Shown here piece by piece: positions 23,930-31,764 of a DNA stretch of 47,556 nucleotides. A program made the translations under genes and the position numbers. The notes beneath the pieces were generated by a model that saw only the letters and a program-made list of their open reading frames with translations, was not told the DNA's origin and made no database searches. Source of the DNA: Akkermansia sp. (GTDB taxonomy: Bacteria > Verrucomicrobiota > Verrucomicrobiia > Verrucomicrobiales > Akkermansiaceae); the NCBI GenBank assembly GCA_017477935.1, contig JAFVIC010000005.1, positions 1 through 47,556 of the forward strand. Direction: 5' to 3'. The stretch's first letter is position 1. Every line of letters starts with the position of its first letter.

Positions 23930-25530
23930 TGAAACGCAGCATCATCCTCTTCCTTATCGCATTCCTGGTCACTGCCGGTATAGGCGGCGGCGTGTTCTAC
24001 GCTATTAAGAACGGCTTAATCTCCGGTGTGCAGATTGTGACCGGTACCGGTAACACAACGCCCGTTACCACCACCACGGCAACCACCACGGCGGAGCCCT
24101 CCCGGACCGGTGAGCAGACCACCACAGACGCTCAGCCGCAGACCCCCACCACACCTGCTGATACCACTGACCCGCAGGCCCCCACCTCCGGCGATACCAC
24201 CGAAAATACCACTCAACCGCAGGACACAACAACTCCCCCCGACACCACCGGCGAGCAGGCCCCCACCGCTGAAACTCAGCCCGCCACCGACAAACAGGAG
24301 GAAAGCACCACCACCCTGCCTGAGCCACCGGCCGAACCGACCACCACCCCCGAGCAGCCCCAGGCTCCCCGTATCACCCTGCCCGTGCCCGAACAGCCCC
24401 GCAGCGATGCTCACAACGTAGCACTCATGGCCCGCGAAGCCCTGCGCCACAGCGAGAAGGAGGCCGCCATGAAGTACCTTGTTGAGCGAGGCGGCATCAC
24501 CCCGCAGGCCGCAGAAGACCTGCTCAAGTGGGGGAATAACCACAAAACTGATGCTCTGCAGGAAATCGCCGACAGTCGTCGCCCCGATGGCAACAAAGTA
24601 ACACGCTATCGCCTGAAGTCCGAGGACGGCAGCGAAGATATACTGCTCGATGTCGTTACCAACAACAACCAGATTGCCACGATTGAGAGTGCCACCCCCA
24701 CCCCCTCCGACAAAACTCTGATTTCCCCCGAAAGCGACCACTTCACGGTGACAGAGGGGTTCATGGAGGCCGTTCGCAGCGGCAACATGGCACTGGCTCG
24801 CAGTCTCAGCATAGCCGAAGAAGTTTCGCCGGCCACCGTTGCCGGTCTGTGCATGATTTTTGAGGAAGACAACTTCCGCATGCGCGAGCACACCCCCATC
24901 CGCAACACCTTCCAATCCCCCGATACGGCAGGCAACCTCGTCTACCTGAACTCAACCGCACCGGCTCCCGAACCCGCCCCTGCTGAAGACGGCACCCCGC
25001 AGCAGGCAGCAGCTCCCACTCAGCAGAGCGCCCAGATTTCACTCGTACTCAGCCACTCCGAGGCCGGTTGGCGAGTCAAAGAAGTGGGGCTCGACAACCT
25101 GCTGAGCACCTACGAAAGCCAGGGCAACGAGGAAGGCGGCCGCTACTTCCCCATTGTGAAGAACCCCAAGGGCGGCGACTCGCTTGCTCTGTTCTTCGGG
25201 TTCAACGAGTCCGACCTCACCCCGCGCTCGCTGCGCCAGCTGCAGATTGTGGCTGAGCTGCTCAAGCAGACTCAGGGCAAGCTGAATATCTCCGGTCACA
25301 CGGATGACGTGGGCTCCGAGCTCTACAACCTGCAGCTCTCCGAACGCCGCGCAAAGGCCGTGAAGGCCGCCCTGGTCGGCTTCGGCGTGCAGGCTGAGCA
25401 AATCACCACTCACGGTCTGGGCAAGAGCCAGCCGCGACGCATGTACAACGAGCAGGACTCAGAACAGACCGTGAACGATATCCGCGGCGAGAACCGCCGT
25501 GCTGAGATTTACCTGGACTTCGAATCATGA
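23929..25530 (+). CDS. membrane-anchored OmpA-domain protein with Thr/Pro-rich linker
   Basis: 533 residues: an N-terminal membrane helix (about 4-27), a very Thr/Pro/Gln-rich linker (about 40-150), a central domain of unknown family (about 155-400) and a C-terminal OmpA-type peptidoglycan-binding domain (about 415-533) with FFGFNESDLTPRSLRQL, NISGHTDDVGSELYN and LSERRAKAVKAAL. The domain order implies a protein reaching from the inner membrane into the wall. It shares one base with the M23 peptidase stop, and its own stop overlaps the helicase ATG by four bases. OmpA-like proteins usually attach envelope machines to peptidoglycan. Confidence 0.85.
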   Translation: MKRSIILFLIAFLVTAGIGGGVFYAIKNGLISGVQIVTGTGNTTPVTTTTATTTAEPSRTGEQTTTDAQPQTPTTPADTTDPQAPTSGDTTENTTQPQDTTTPPDTTGEQAPTAETQPATDKQEESTTTLPEPPAEPTTTPEQPQAPRITLPVPEQPRSDAHNVALMAREALRHSEKEAAMKYLVERGGITPQAAEDLLKWGNNHKTDALQEIADSRRPDGNKVTRYRLKSEDGSEDILLDVVTNNNQIATIESATPTPSDKTLISPESDHFTVTEGFMEAVRSGNMALARSLSIAEEVSPATVAGLCMIFEEDNFRMREHTPIRNTFQSPDTAGNLVYLNSTAPAPEPAPAEDGTPQQAAAPTQQSAQISLVLSHSEAGWRVKEVGLDNLLSTYESQGNEEGGRYFPIVKNPKGGDSLALFFGFNESDLTPRSLRQLQIVAELLKQTQGKLNISGHTDDVGSELYNLQLSERRAKAVKAALVGFGVQAEQITTHGLGKSQPRRMYNEQDSEQTVNDIRGENRRAEIYLDFES

Positions 25531-27518
25531 ATTACACGCTGCGACCGGCCCCCGGCGCTCGGGACTACGCCGCCGAGCTGAACCCCGAGCAGCATGCCGC
25601 CGTCTGTACAGAAGCACGGCATGCCCTCGTGATAGCCGGTGCCGGCAGCGGCAAAACCCGAACCCTCACCTACAGGGTGGCCCGCCTGCTCGATTGCGGC
25701 GTGCCACCCTGGCGCATTTTACTGCTGACCTTCACGAACAAAGCCGCCCGCGAAATGCTCGAACGTGTGACCCAACTCACCGGTCAGGGCAGCGGGCAAA
25801 TATGGGGCGGCACCTTCCACGCCGTAGCCAACCGTCTGCTGCGGCAGCACGCACAGCGCCTGGGCTACCTGCCCGGCTTCAGTATACTCGATGCCGATGA
25901 CCAGCGCGCCCTCTTCCGCGCCCTCACCAAGCAATTCTCAGGCAAAACCACCAAGAGCGACCGCTTTCCCAAGCCGGAGGTGCTCATGAGCCTGCACAGC
26001 CTGGCCATCAACACCGGGCGCAGCTGGCAGCAGACACTCAGCGACGACTATGACCACCTCGAACGATTCGAGGAAACAATCGGCAAAATATACGCCGCTT
26101 ACGCCACGCGAAAAATGGAGAGCAACGCCATGGACTTCGATGACCTGCTCACCAACCTCGTTCGCCTGCTGCGCGAGCAGCCTGACCTGCGTGCCGACCT
26201 GCAACAGCGGTTCCTGCATGTGCTGGTAGATGAGTACCAGGACACCAACACCCTGCAGGCAGAGCTCATCTCCCTGCTGTCCGGCGGCAGCGCCACCTCG
26301 CTCATGGTTGTGGGAGATGACGCACAGAGCATCTACTCCTGGCGCGGAGCAAATGTCGACCACATCTTCGACTTCACCCACACCTACCCCGATGCCGAGG
26401 TCTACAAAATCGAGACCAACTATCGCAGCGTGCCGGCCATTCTCGATATCTCCAACGCCGCCATCGCACAAAACAGCCGCCAGTTCGTCAAAACCCTGCG
26501 CCCCGCCCGCGATGACGGCAAGCTCAAGCCGGCCATCGTCCCCGCGCCCGATAACCGTACCGAAGCCCGCTTCGTTGCCCAGCGCATCGATGAGTTGCTG
26601 GCCGGCGGCATACCCGGCAAAGACATCGCCGTGCTCTACCGCGCCCACTTCCACAGCATGGACGTGCAGATGGAGCTCACACGCAACCACATTCCCTTCC
26701 GCATCACCAGCGGCCTGCGCTTTTTCGAGCAGGCTCACATCAAAGATATCGTAGCTTGGCTGCGCCTGCTCACCAACCCGAGAGATGAAGTAGCCTTCCG
26801 CCGCATTGTCGCCACCTTCCCTCGCGTGGGAGATGCCACTGCCACCAAACTCTGGCAGAGCTGGCTCAGTACCATGGAGAGCTGGTTTGCCGCCCACCCC
26901 GGCGAAACTGCCCTCACTTCCCCTCACACCGAGGTCATGGGCAAAATCAAAGCTCCCGCCGCAGCCGCTCTGCACTGGCGCGGGTTCCTCAGCTCGATGG
27001 ACAGCCTGCACCCCACCGACCGCAAGCTCACCCCCACCGAGCTGGTCAAGCTCGTGCAGAACTACATGGCTCCCTACATGCGCAGCGCGTACGACAACTA
27101 CGAAGAGCGCCTGGAAGACATCGGCCAACTCACCAAATCACTGGGCGACATGCCTGATTTGGACACCTTCCTGAGCCAGGTAGCCCTGCTGAGCGAGGTG
27201 GACAACGACAGCATGAGCGATGCCGACTGCGTAACACTTTCCACCATCCACCAGGCCAAGGGGCTGGAATGGAAGGTCGTATTCGTTATCTTCCTGGGTG
27301 AAGGGCTATTCCCCCACTACAAGGTTATCAGCAGCGGTGACCCTGATGATATGGAAGAAGAAACACGCCTGTTCTACGTAGCCGTCACCCGCGCCGAAGA
27401 CCAGCTCTACCTCAGCTTCCCCCGCTACAACGGTCACAGCTACGACAGCCAGTTCTGCCCGCCCTCGCGCTTTCTCACCACCCTGCCGGAGGAACTCTTC
27501 GAGCTGTGGAACCTGTAA
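25527..27518 (+). CDS. UvrD/PcrA/Rep-type DNA helicase
   Basis: Superfamily 1A 3'-5' helicase, 663 residues. Motifs in order: Q motif LNPEQHAAV, Walker A AGAGSGKT (37-44), LLLTFTNKAAREM, Walker B VDEYQDTN, GDDAQSIYSWRGA, ETNYRSVPAIL, STIHQAKGLEWKVVF and LFYVAVTRAEDQLYL. It ends soon after the last motif without the longer C-terminal tail of UvrD or PcrA, closer to Rep length. A role in repair or replication restart is likely; which subfamily is not settled by eye. Its ATG overlaps the OmpA-like stop (ATGA), an unexpected coupling of a DNA enzyme to envelope genes. Confidence 0.92.
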   Translation: MNYTLRPAPGARDYAAELNPEQHAAVCTEARHALVIAGAGSGKTRTLTYRVARLLDCGVPPWRILLLTFTNKAAREMLERVTQLTGQGSGQIWGGTFHAVANRLLRQHAQRLGYLPGFSILDADDQRALFRALTKQFSGKTTKSDRFPKPEVLMSLHSLAINTGRSWQQTLSDDYDHLERFEETIGKIYAAYATRKMESNAMDFDDLLTNLVRLLREQPDLRADLQQRFLHVLVDEYQDTNTLQAELISLLSGGSATSLMVVGDDAQSIYSWRGANVDHIFDFTHTYPDAEVYKIETNYRSVPAILDISNAAIAQNSRQFVKTLRPARDDGKLKPAIVPAPDNRTEARFVAQRIDELLAGGIPGKDIAVLYRAHFHSMDVQMELTRNHIPFRITSGLRFFEQAHIKDIVAWLRLLTNPRDEVAFRRIVATFPRVGDATATKLWQSWLSTMESWFAAHPGETALTSPHTEVMGKIKAPAAAALHWRGFLSSMDSLHPTDRKLTPTELVKLVQNYMAPYMRSAYDNYEERLEDIGQLTKSLGDMPDLDTFLSQVALLSEVDNDSMSDADCVTLSTIHQAKGLEWKVVFVIFLGEGLFPHYKVISSGDPDDMEEETRLFYVAVTRAEDQLYLSFPRYNGHSYDSQFCPPSRFLTTLPEELFELWNL

Positions 27519-27524
27519 CATACC

Positions 27525-27869
27525 ATGCCGGAATGGATAATCAGCGGGGCGGGAGTGTTACTACTGCTTTATGGTGCGCTCACCGGCATTGCCAACTGGT
27601 GTATTTTCTTCTACAACATTGCACACTGTTACATTATTCGCGACGGGAAACACTCCTCGTTTATACCGCTGATTCCGGCGGTCTGCCTTGTGAGTGGCGG
27701 CATTCTGGCAGAACCTCTTATTCCCGGAGCCGGAGTACTGATTCTGCTGGATGGTGAGCTTGCTCTGCTACTCTACCTCATCCCCGTGGTGATATTCCGG
27801 GCGCTGTACCTCATCCCCGTGGTGATATTCCGGGCGCTGCGGTGGGTGCTCCGCAAAGTCGGGAAATAA
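27525..27869 (+). CDS. small membrane protein with a tandem 11-residue duplication
   Basis: 114 residues, unrecognised. Three hydrophobic stretches (about 5-30, 44-66, 68-90) predict an inner-membrane protein. A segment YLIPVVIFRAL occurs twice in direct succession near the C-terminus, encoded by an exact 33-base tandem duplication, which lengthens the last hydrophobic region before the basic tail RWVLRKVGK. It begins 6 bases after the helicase stop and is probably co-transcribed with it. Confidence 0.6.
   Translation: MPEWIISGAGVLLLLYGALTGIANWCIFFYNIAHCYIIRDGKHSSFIPLIPAVCLVSGGILAEPLIPGAGVLILLDGELALLLYLIPVVIFRALYLIPVVIFRALRWVLRKVGK
27774..27839 (+). repeat. exact 33-bp tandem duplication
   Basis: Units 27774-27806 and 27807-27839 are identical, preserve the frame and encode YLIPVVIFRAL twice. 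Perfect identity suggests a recent event or an assembly artefact. Confidence 0.95.
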
Positions 27870-27893
27870 ATGAATTTATGGCAGATTGTGCGC

Positions 27894-27922
27894 TTGCATT
27901 GAGCACACACATATAGTATGCT
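27894..27922 (+). promoter_or_regulatory. promoter of the glycosidase-like gene, leaderless
   Basis: TTGCAT (27894-27899), 17 bases, TATGCT (27917-27922); the ATG at 27930 is 7 bases further. An in-frame ATG at 27918 lies inside the -10 box. Confidence 0.6.
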
Positions 27923-27929
27923 GCAAGGC

Positions 27930-29354
27930 ATGAAGAAACTGCTGTGCCTCATCGTGTTGTGTTTATTCGCCGCCCTGCAGGGAGCTGCCTGGCAACAGGT
28001 GAATGAGGGCGCCCCCGAACCGCCCCGGGAATTCCGCGCCGTGTGGGTTTCCACCGTCTACAACCTCGACTGGCCCTCCCGCGCCGGTCTGAGCGCTGCT
28101 CGGCAGAAACAAGAGCTGCTCACTATCCTCAACAAAGCCGTGCAGCTGAAGCTCAACGCCATCATCTTGCAGGTGCGCCCGAATGGAGATGCCCTCTACC
28201 GCTCCAACCTGGAACCCTGGAGCGCCTGGCTGAGCGGCCCCGGCGTCAATCCCGGCTACGATCCGCTCGCCTTCGCCATTACCGAGGCCCACAAGCGCGG
28301 GCTGGAGCTGCACGCTTGGTTCAACCCCTTCCGCGCCACCATCAGCGGCCGCCCCGTTGGGCGCAACCACATCTCGCGCCGCAGCCCCGGCCTGCTGAAA
28401 AAAGCCGGCTCCACCACCATACTCAATCCCTCCAGCAGTGCCGCTCAGCAGCATGTGCTCAGTGTCATCATGGACGTGGTGCGGCGCTACGACATCGACG
28501 GCGTACACCTGGATGACTACTTCTACCCCTACCCGCCTAACAACAATATCTCCGATGGTAAAACCCCCGCTCAGCGCCGCGCCGCCATCGACTCTTTCGT
28601 GCAGCGACTCTACTCCGGCGTAAAACAGCTCAAACCCTGGGTGCGCGTGGGTATCAGCCCCTTCGGTATCTGGCAGCCCGGTTACCCCAGCGGCGTGCAA
28701 GCCGGGGTGAATGCCTACGAACACCTCGCCTGCGATGCCCGCAAGTGGCTCTCGCGCGGCTGGGTCGACTACCTTGCCCCCCAGCTCTACTGGCGAATCG
28801 ACAGCGACCAGAGCTTCCCTGACCTCATGCGCTGGTGGAGTGCCATCAACCCCGCGCGCCCCGTGTGGCCCGGCATCGCCAGCGCCCGCATTAACAGCAG
28901 CGAAGACCCCGGCCGACCGGCCTCTGAAATCGACGCCCAGATTGACCTCTCACGCCGCCTGGCTCGCCAGAGCTCCGGGCAGCTCTTCTGGAGCTGGCGC
29001 TCCATCGGCGGCAATGCCGGCGGCATACAGAGCTACCTGGCCCGCCGCTACACCTCATGCGCCGTTCCCCCGGCCATGCCTTGGTGCGGCAACGTGCGCC
29101 CTGCTCGCCCCACCGCTCAGGCCCGCAACCGTGGCAACGCCGTGCAGATAGCCTGGGCCCCGATTGACAACTCCGCCCGCAAATGGGTTATTCAGGCCGG
29201 CAACGGCCGCACCTGGCACACCCTCTGCGTGTTGCCGGGCGCCCAGCGCAGAGTTACCCTGCCGGCAGGGCTTATCGGCCCGGCCAACCGCATTGCCGTG
29301 CGTCCCATCTCGGCCTGCGGCAACAGCGGCACCCCTGCCGTACTGGCACGCTGA
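27930..29354 (+). CDS. secreted family-10-like glycosyl hydrolase (GHL10, YngK type)
   Basis: 474 residues from the ATG giving MKKLLCLIVLCLFAALQGAA, a clean signal peptide. The following REFRAVWVSTVYNLDWPS, ILQVRPNGDALY and HAWFNPFRAT match the GHL10/DUF187 barrel, and the acidic VHLDDYFYPYP and GISPFGIWQ segments complete the fold. A C-terminal beta domain (about 390-474) looks fibronectin-like. Members of this family are thought to act on polysaccharides or peptidoglycan-related glycans; the substrate is not known here. The leaderless promoter fixes the start. Confidence 0.88.
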   Translation: MKKLLCLIVLCLFAALQGAAWQQVNEGAPEPPREFRAVWVSTVYNLDWPSRAGLSAARQKQELLTILNKAVQLKLNAIILQVRPNGDALYRSNLEPWSAWLSGPGVNPGYDPLAFAITEAHKRGLELHAWFNPFRATISGRPVGRNHISRRSPGLLKKAGSTTILNPSSSAAQQHVLSVIMDVVRRYDIDGVHLDDYFYPYPPNNNISDGKTPAQRRAAIDSFVQRLYSGVKQLKPWVRVGISPFGIWQPGYPSGVQAGVNAYEHLACDARKWLSRGWVDYLAPQLYWRIDSDQSFPDLMRWWSAINPARPVWPGIASARINSSEDPGRPASEIDAQIDLSRRLARQSSGQLFWSWRSIGGNAGGIQSYLARRYTSCAVPPAMPWCGNVRPARPTAQARNRGNAVQIAWAPIDNSARKWVIQAGNGRTWHTLCVLPGAQRRVTLPAGLIGPANRIAVRPISACGNSGTPAVLAR

Positions 29355-29404
29355 TTTTCAACCACACACCAAAATACCCCCCCCAAACCCAAAAAAGACT
29401 ATAT

Positions 29405-29623
29405 ATGAACAACGTATCACCCCTGAGCCGCACAACGGCTCTCCTGCTCTCGCTACTCAGTTTCTTCGGTCTCTGCGGCATTCACCGCTTCTATGCCGGG
29501 CGCCCCATCACGGGTATCCTGCAGCTCATTACTTTCGGCCTTTTCGGCATCTGGCAGCTCATCGACATCATCTGCCTCATATTCGGTTGCTTCCGCGATG
29601 GTGACGGCAGGGTCATGAAGTAA
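29405..29623 (+). CDS. TM2-domain protein
   Basis: 72 residues. Two membrane helices (about 9-28 and 35-58) flank the family motif GLCGIHRFYAGRPITGILQL, with FGIWQLIDIICL after it; this is the TM2 domain, widespread and of unclear function. The ATG at 29405 starts just before the first helix (MNNVSPLSRT); upstream in-frame sequence is a shadow of the previous gene. It is probably transcribed with the upstream glycosidase-like gene and ends at a hairpin shared with the convergent plsX. Confidence 0.85.
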   Translation: MNNVSPLSRTTALLLSLLSFFGLCGIHRFYAGRPITGILQLITFGLFGIWQLIDIICLIFGCFRDGDGRVMK

Positions 29624-29642
29624 TCTCAAGTCACAAATTGAA

Positions 29643-29684
29643 AACCGCCGAACTTCCGATGAGGAAATTCGGCGGTTGCTTTTT
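29643..29684. terminator. terminator between TM2 gene and convergent plsX
   Basis: AACCGCCGAA (29643-29652) pairs with TTCGGCGGTT (29668-29677); TTCC/GGAA extends the stem inside. T-rich runs follow on both strands, so it can serve both genes. Confidence 0.85.
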
Positions 29685-29698
29685 GAGGAAACCCGTTA

Positions 29699-30742
29699 TC
29701 AGGCCTCGAGCTCTTTGAGCACGGGGTTGATTTTGGCCATAGTGTCAATGATACGGTCGTTCACGCTATTGCAGAACATGTCGGCGGCCATGCGGCAAGC
29801 GTTGAGAATAGCAGTAGCATTGGCCGAACCGTGAGCGATGATGGAAACACCGTTCACACCCATGAGGGGGCAGCCGCCGATGGCGTCGGCACTCATGCGC
29901 TCTTTGAGGTTTTTGAAGACGGAGCGCATGCAGAGCGCGCCCATCTTGGCAAGCGTGCTGCTCATGATACCCGCCTTAATCCAGTTGGTATAGGCGTGTG
30001 CCGTGGCCTCCACACTCTTCAGCAGAATATTGCCGGTAAAACCATCCGTCACGGCGACATCAAGCTCCGTCTCGAAAAGGTCGTGACCCTCGCAGTTGCC
30101 GGTGAAATTGAAAGGCAACAGCTCACGGTCAGCCAGAGCACGCAGCAGAGCATACGTCTTCAGCGAGAATTCGCTGCCCTTGCAGTCCTCCGTTCCGTTG
30201 CTCATCACGCCGACATTCGGCATCTCACGGTTGTAGACGTAGCGAGCCATCATGGCAGCCATGACCGCATAGCCCACCAGGTGGCGGGGCTTGGCATCAG
30301 GGTTGGCGCCGGTATCACTCACCAACACATAGCCGTGTATACTGGGCAGCGGGGATACGATACCTGCTCGCTCCACCCCCTGCAGCAGACGCAGCTTGAT
30401 GGTGCTGGCCGCCACGGCAGCACCGGTATTACCGGCGGACACCACAGCATCGGCATCGCCCTTCTTCACCATATCGACTGATATGCTCATGGAAGAGTTC
30501 TTCTTCTGGCGCACGGCAGCCAGGCCGCTTTCGTCCATCCCCACCACTTCGGGAGCATGCACGATTTCAAGCCGCTTGTCAGAGCCAATGCCTGCGGCAT
30601 CGCACTGTTTCTTCAACACGGCTTCATCACCAACGAGGAACAACTTCTTGAGAAAACCCATTTTCGACAGCGCCTGTACTGCGCCATCAACATTCACCTG
30701 CGGCGCATTGTCGCCGCCCATAGCATCTATAGCTAATTTCAT
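29699..30742 (-). CDS. plsX: phosphate acyltransferase PlsX
   Basis: Converts acyl-ACP to acyl phosphate for phospholipid synthesis, peripheral at the inner membrane. 347 residues of the usual length, beginning MKLAIDAMGGDNAPQVNVDGA, the family signature. Other conserved segments are VSAGNTGA, LVSDTGANPDAKP, FTGNCEGHDLFE and DGFTGNILLKSVE. It is the last gene of the widespread DUF177-rpmF-plsX order but also has its own promoter after the rpmF terminator, so its level can differ from rpmF. Confidence 0.96.
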   Translation of the reverse strand: MKLAIDAMGGDNAPQVNVDGAVQALSKMGFLKKLFLVGDEAVLKKQCDAAGIGSDKRLEIVHAPEVVGMDESGLAAVRQKKNSSMSISVDMVKKGDADAVVSAGNTGAAVAASTIKLRLLQGVERAGIVSPLPSIHGYVLVSDTGANPDAKPRHLVGYAVMAAMMARYVYNREMPNVGVMSNGTEDCKGSEFSLKTYALLRALADRELLPFNFTGNCEGHDLFETELDVAVTDGFTGNILLKSVEATAHAYTNWIKAGIMSSTLAKMGALCMRSVFKNLKERMSADAIGGCPLMGVNGVSIIAHGSANATAILNACRMAADMFCNSVNDRIIDTMAKINPVLKELEA

Positions 30743-30769
30743 ACGAGATTGTGCGGTATGTTCAAGCTT

Positions 30770-30799
30770 ACTCTAACACATTCCACCCACCTCTGTCAA
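30770..30799 (-). promoter_or_regulatory. plsX promoter
   Basis: On the minus strand TTGACA (30794-30799), 18 bases, TAGAGT (30770-30775); a leader of about 20 bases to the ATG at 30742. Confidence 0.65.
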
Positions 30800-30802
30800 C
30801 AC

Positions 30803-30834
30803 AAAAACCGCCCGGCAGTAAAATCTGCAGGGCG
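30803..30834 (-). terminator. rpmF terminator
   Basis: On the minus strand CGCCCTGCAG and CTGCCGGGCG form a 10-bp stem with one mismatch, followed by GTTTTTG. The plsX promoter lies directly downstream and partly abuts it. Confidence 0.75.
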
Positions 30835-30876
30835 ATTGAAGTATTTCAGCAGGGGTTCTGTTCGCAAACCGGCGAC

Positions 30877-31068
30877 TTAGTCAACCAGCTTAACGATTAC
30901 CTCAGCCCCACTCTGGGTCTTGTAGGTACCGCACTGGGCACAAGCTGTGTGACCGGGAACGGCTGCACCGCACTTGGGGCACTTGCCGAGTTTGGGGGCC
31001 TTCCAGGCCTGAGCGGCCAGGCGGGAGCGCTGCTTCATCTTGGACGTTCTGCGTTTCGGAGCTGCCAT
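30877..31068 (-). CDS. rpmF: 50S ribosomal protein L32
   Basis: 63 residues starting [19 protein letters not shown], the standard L32 N-terminus. It keeps the zinc-ribbon form with four cysteines, C30-P-K-C33 and C43-A-Q-C46, rather than a cysteine-free paralogue used in zinc shortage. It lies 50 bases downstream of the DUF177 gene and upstream of plsX, the common order that couples ribosome and lipid synthesis. No Shine-Dalgarno sequence precedes its ATG even though ribosomal proteins need high expression. Confidence 0.97.
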   Translation of the reverse strand: MAAPKRRTSKMKQRSRLAAQAWKAPKLGKCPKCGAAVPGHTACAQCGTYKTQSGAEVIVKLVD

Positions 31069-31118
31069 AGTTCTGTATTCTGGTTAAGATTTCTGTGAGT
31101 GAGAGTGGGGCCTTCGCG

Positions 31119-31607
31119 TCACTTACGCGGGAAATCATCTAAGGCATCCCAGACGCTCTTGCCACTCGGGGTGGCAGAGTTTACACCCGAATGGGGGTCT
31201 TTGTCCAGCCTAAAATCACAAATTGTGTCATTTATTTCACATTCAAGGCCTGAAATTTCGCATTTTGGGTACCCCGGGAGCTCAAGAAGCACCTCTTCGC
31301 GCAATTCTTCAGTCACATCGACCTCAGCTTTCCCGCGCACATCACACGATATCGTCAGGTCATCCACCGTCACGGTGTACTCAAATTCGCGCAGGCAGCG
31401 GTCACAACGCAGTCGGAAGGGGGCGGACACACTACCCCGCAGCACCAGCTCCGTTTCGAACAACTGGGCTTCGAGGCGGTAACTGAGCGCCCCCACACAG
31501 GCGGCGCCGGTATCATCCGTGCCGAACAGGGCACCATCAGCCTCGCCCTGCACCCACAGCCCCTCTTCGGGGAACTCCTCAAGCGGTATGATGACTCTTG
31601 CTTGCAT
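31119..31607 (-). CDS. yceD: DUF177 / YceD-family protein
   Basis: 162 residues from the ATG at 31607 (MQARVIIPLEEFPEEG). An upstream in-frame ATG at 31643 lies in the promoter. The family core LRCDRCLREFEYTVTV with a C-x-x-C pair is present, along with the acidic DVTEELREEVLLELP segment and a C-terminal GKSVWDALDDF motif. YceD proteins take part in 23S rRNA accumulation and are nearly always next to rpmF. A promoter with a perfect -35 box ends 7 bases before the ATG, implying a leaderless operon mRNA. Confidence 0.9.
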   Translation of the reverse strand: MQARVIIPLEEFPEEGLWVQGEADGALFGTDDTGAACVGALSYRLEAQLFETELVLRGSVSAPFRLRCDRCLREFEYTVTVDDLTISCDVRGKAEVDVTEELREEVLLELPGYPKCEISGLECEINDTICDFRLDKDPHSGVNSATPSGKSVWDALDDFPRK

Positions 31608-31614
31608 GCCGCTT

Positions 31615-31643
31615 ATTGTGCCTGTCAACCCTGCGAGTGTCAA
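31615..31643 (-). promoter_or_regulatory. promoter of DUF177-rpmF, leaderless
   Basis: On the minus strand TTGACA (31638-31643), 17 bases, CACAAT (31615-31620), then 7 bases to the ATG. Confidence 0.65.
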
Positions 31644-31706
31644 GCACCAATTGAAAGATGGCAGACGATTTCGGAAATACGAAGTAAATCAGGGCAGAGA
31701 CGCGGC

Positions 31707-31735
31707 TTGACTTGATGGCGGGAATATGCTAGAAA
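31707..31735 (+). promoter_or_regulatory. promoter of the type III restriction-modification pair
   Basis: TTGACT (31707-31712), 17 bases, TAGAAA (31730-31735). The ATG at 31765 is 29 bases later. Confidence 0.5.
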
Positions 31736-31764
31736 AGCTCATATCAACACATTGCAGAGCCGGA

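Noticed and set aside
25938..27128. 396-codon open frame opposite the UvrD-type helicase
   Set aside because: Antisense shadow; helicase motifs on the plus strand are complete.
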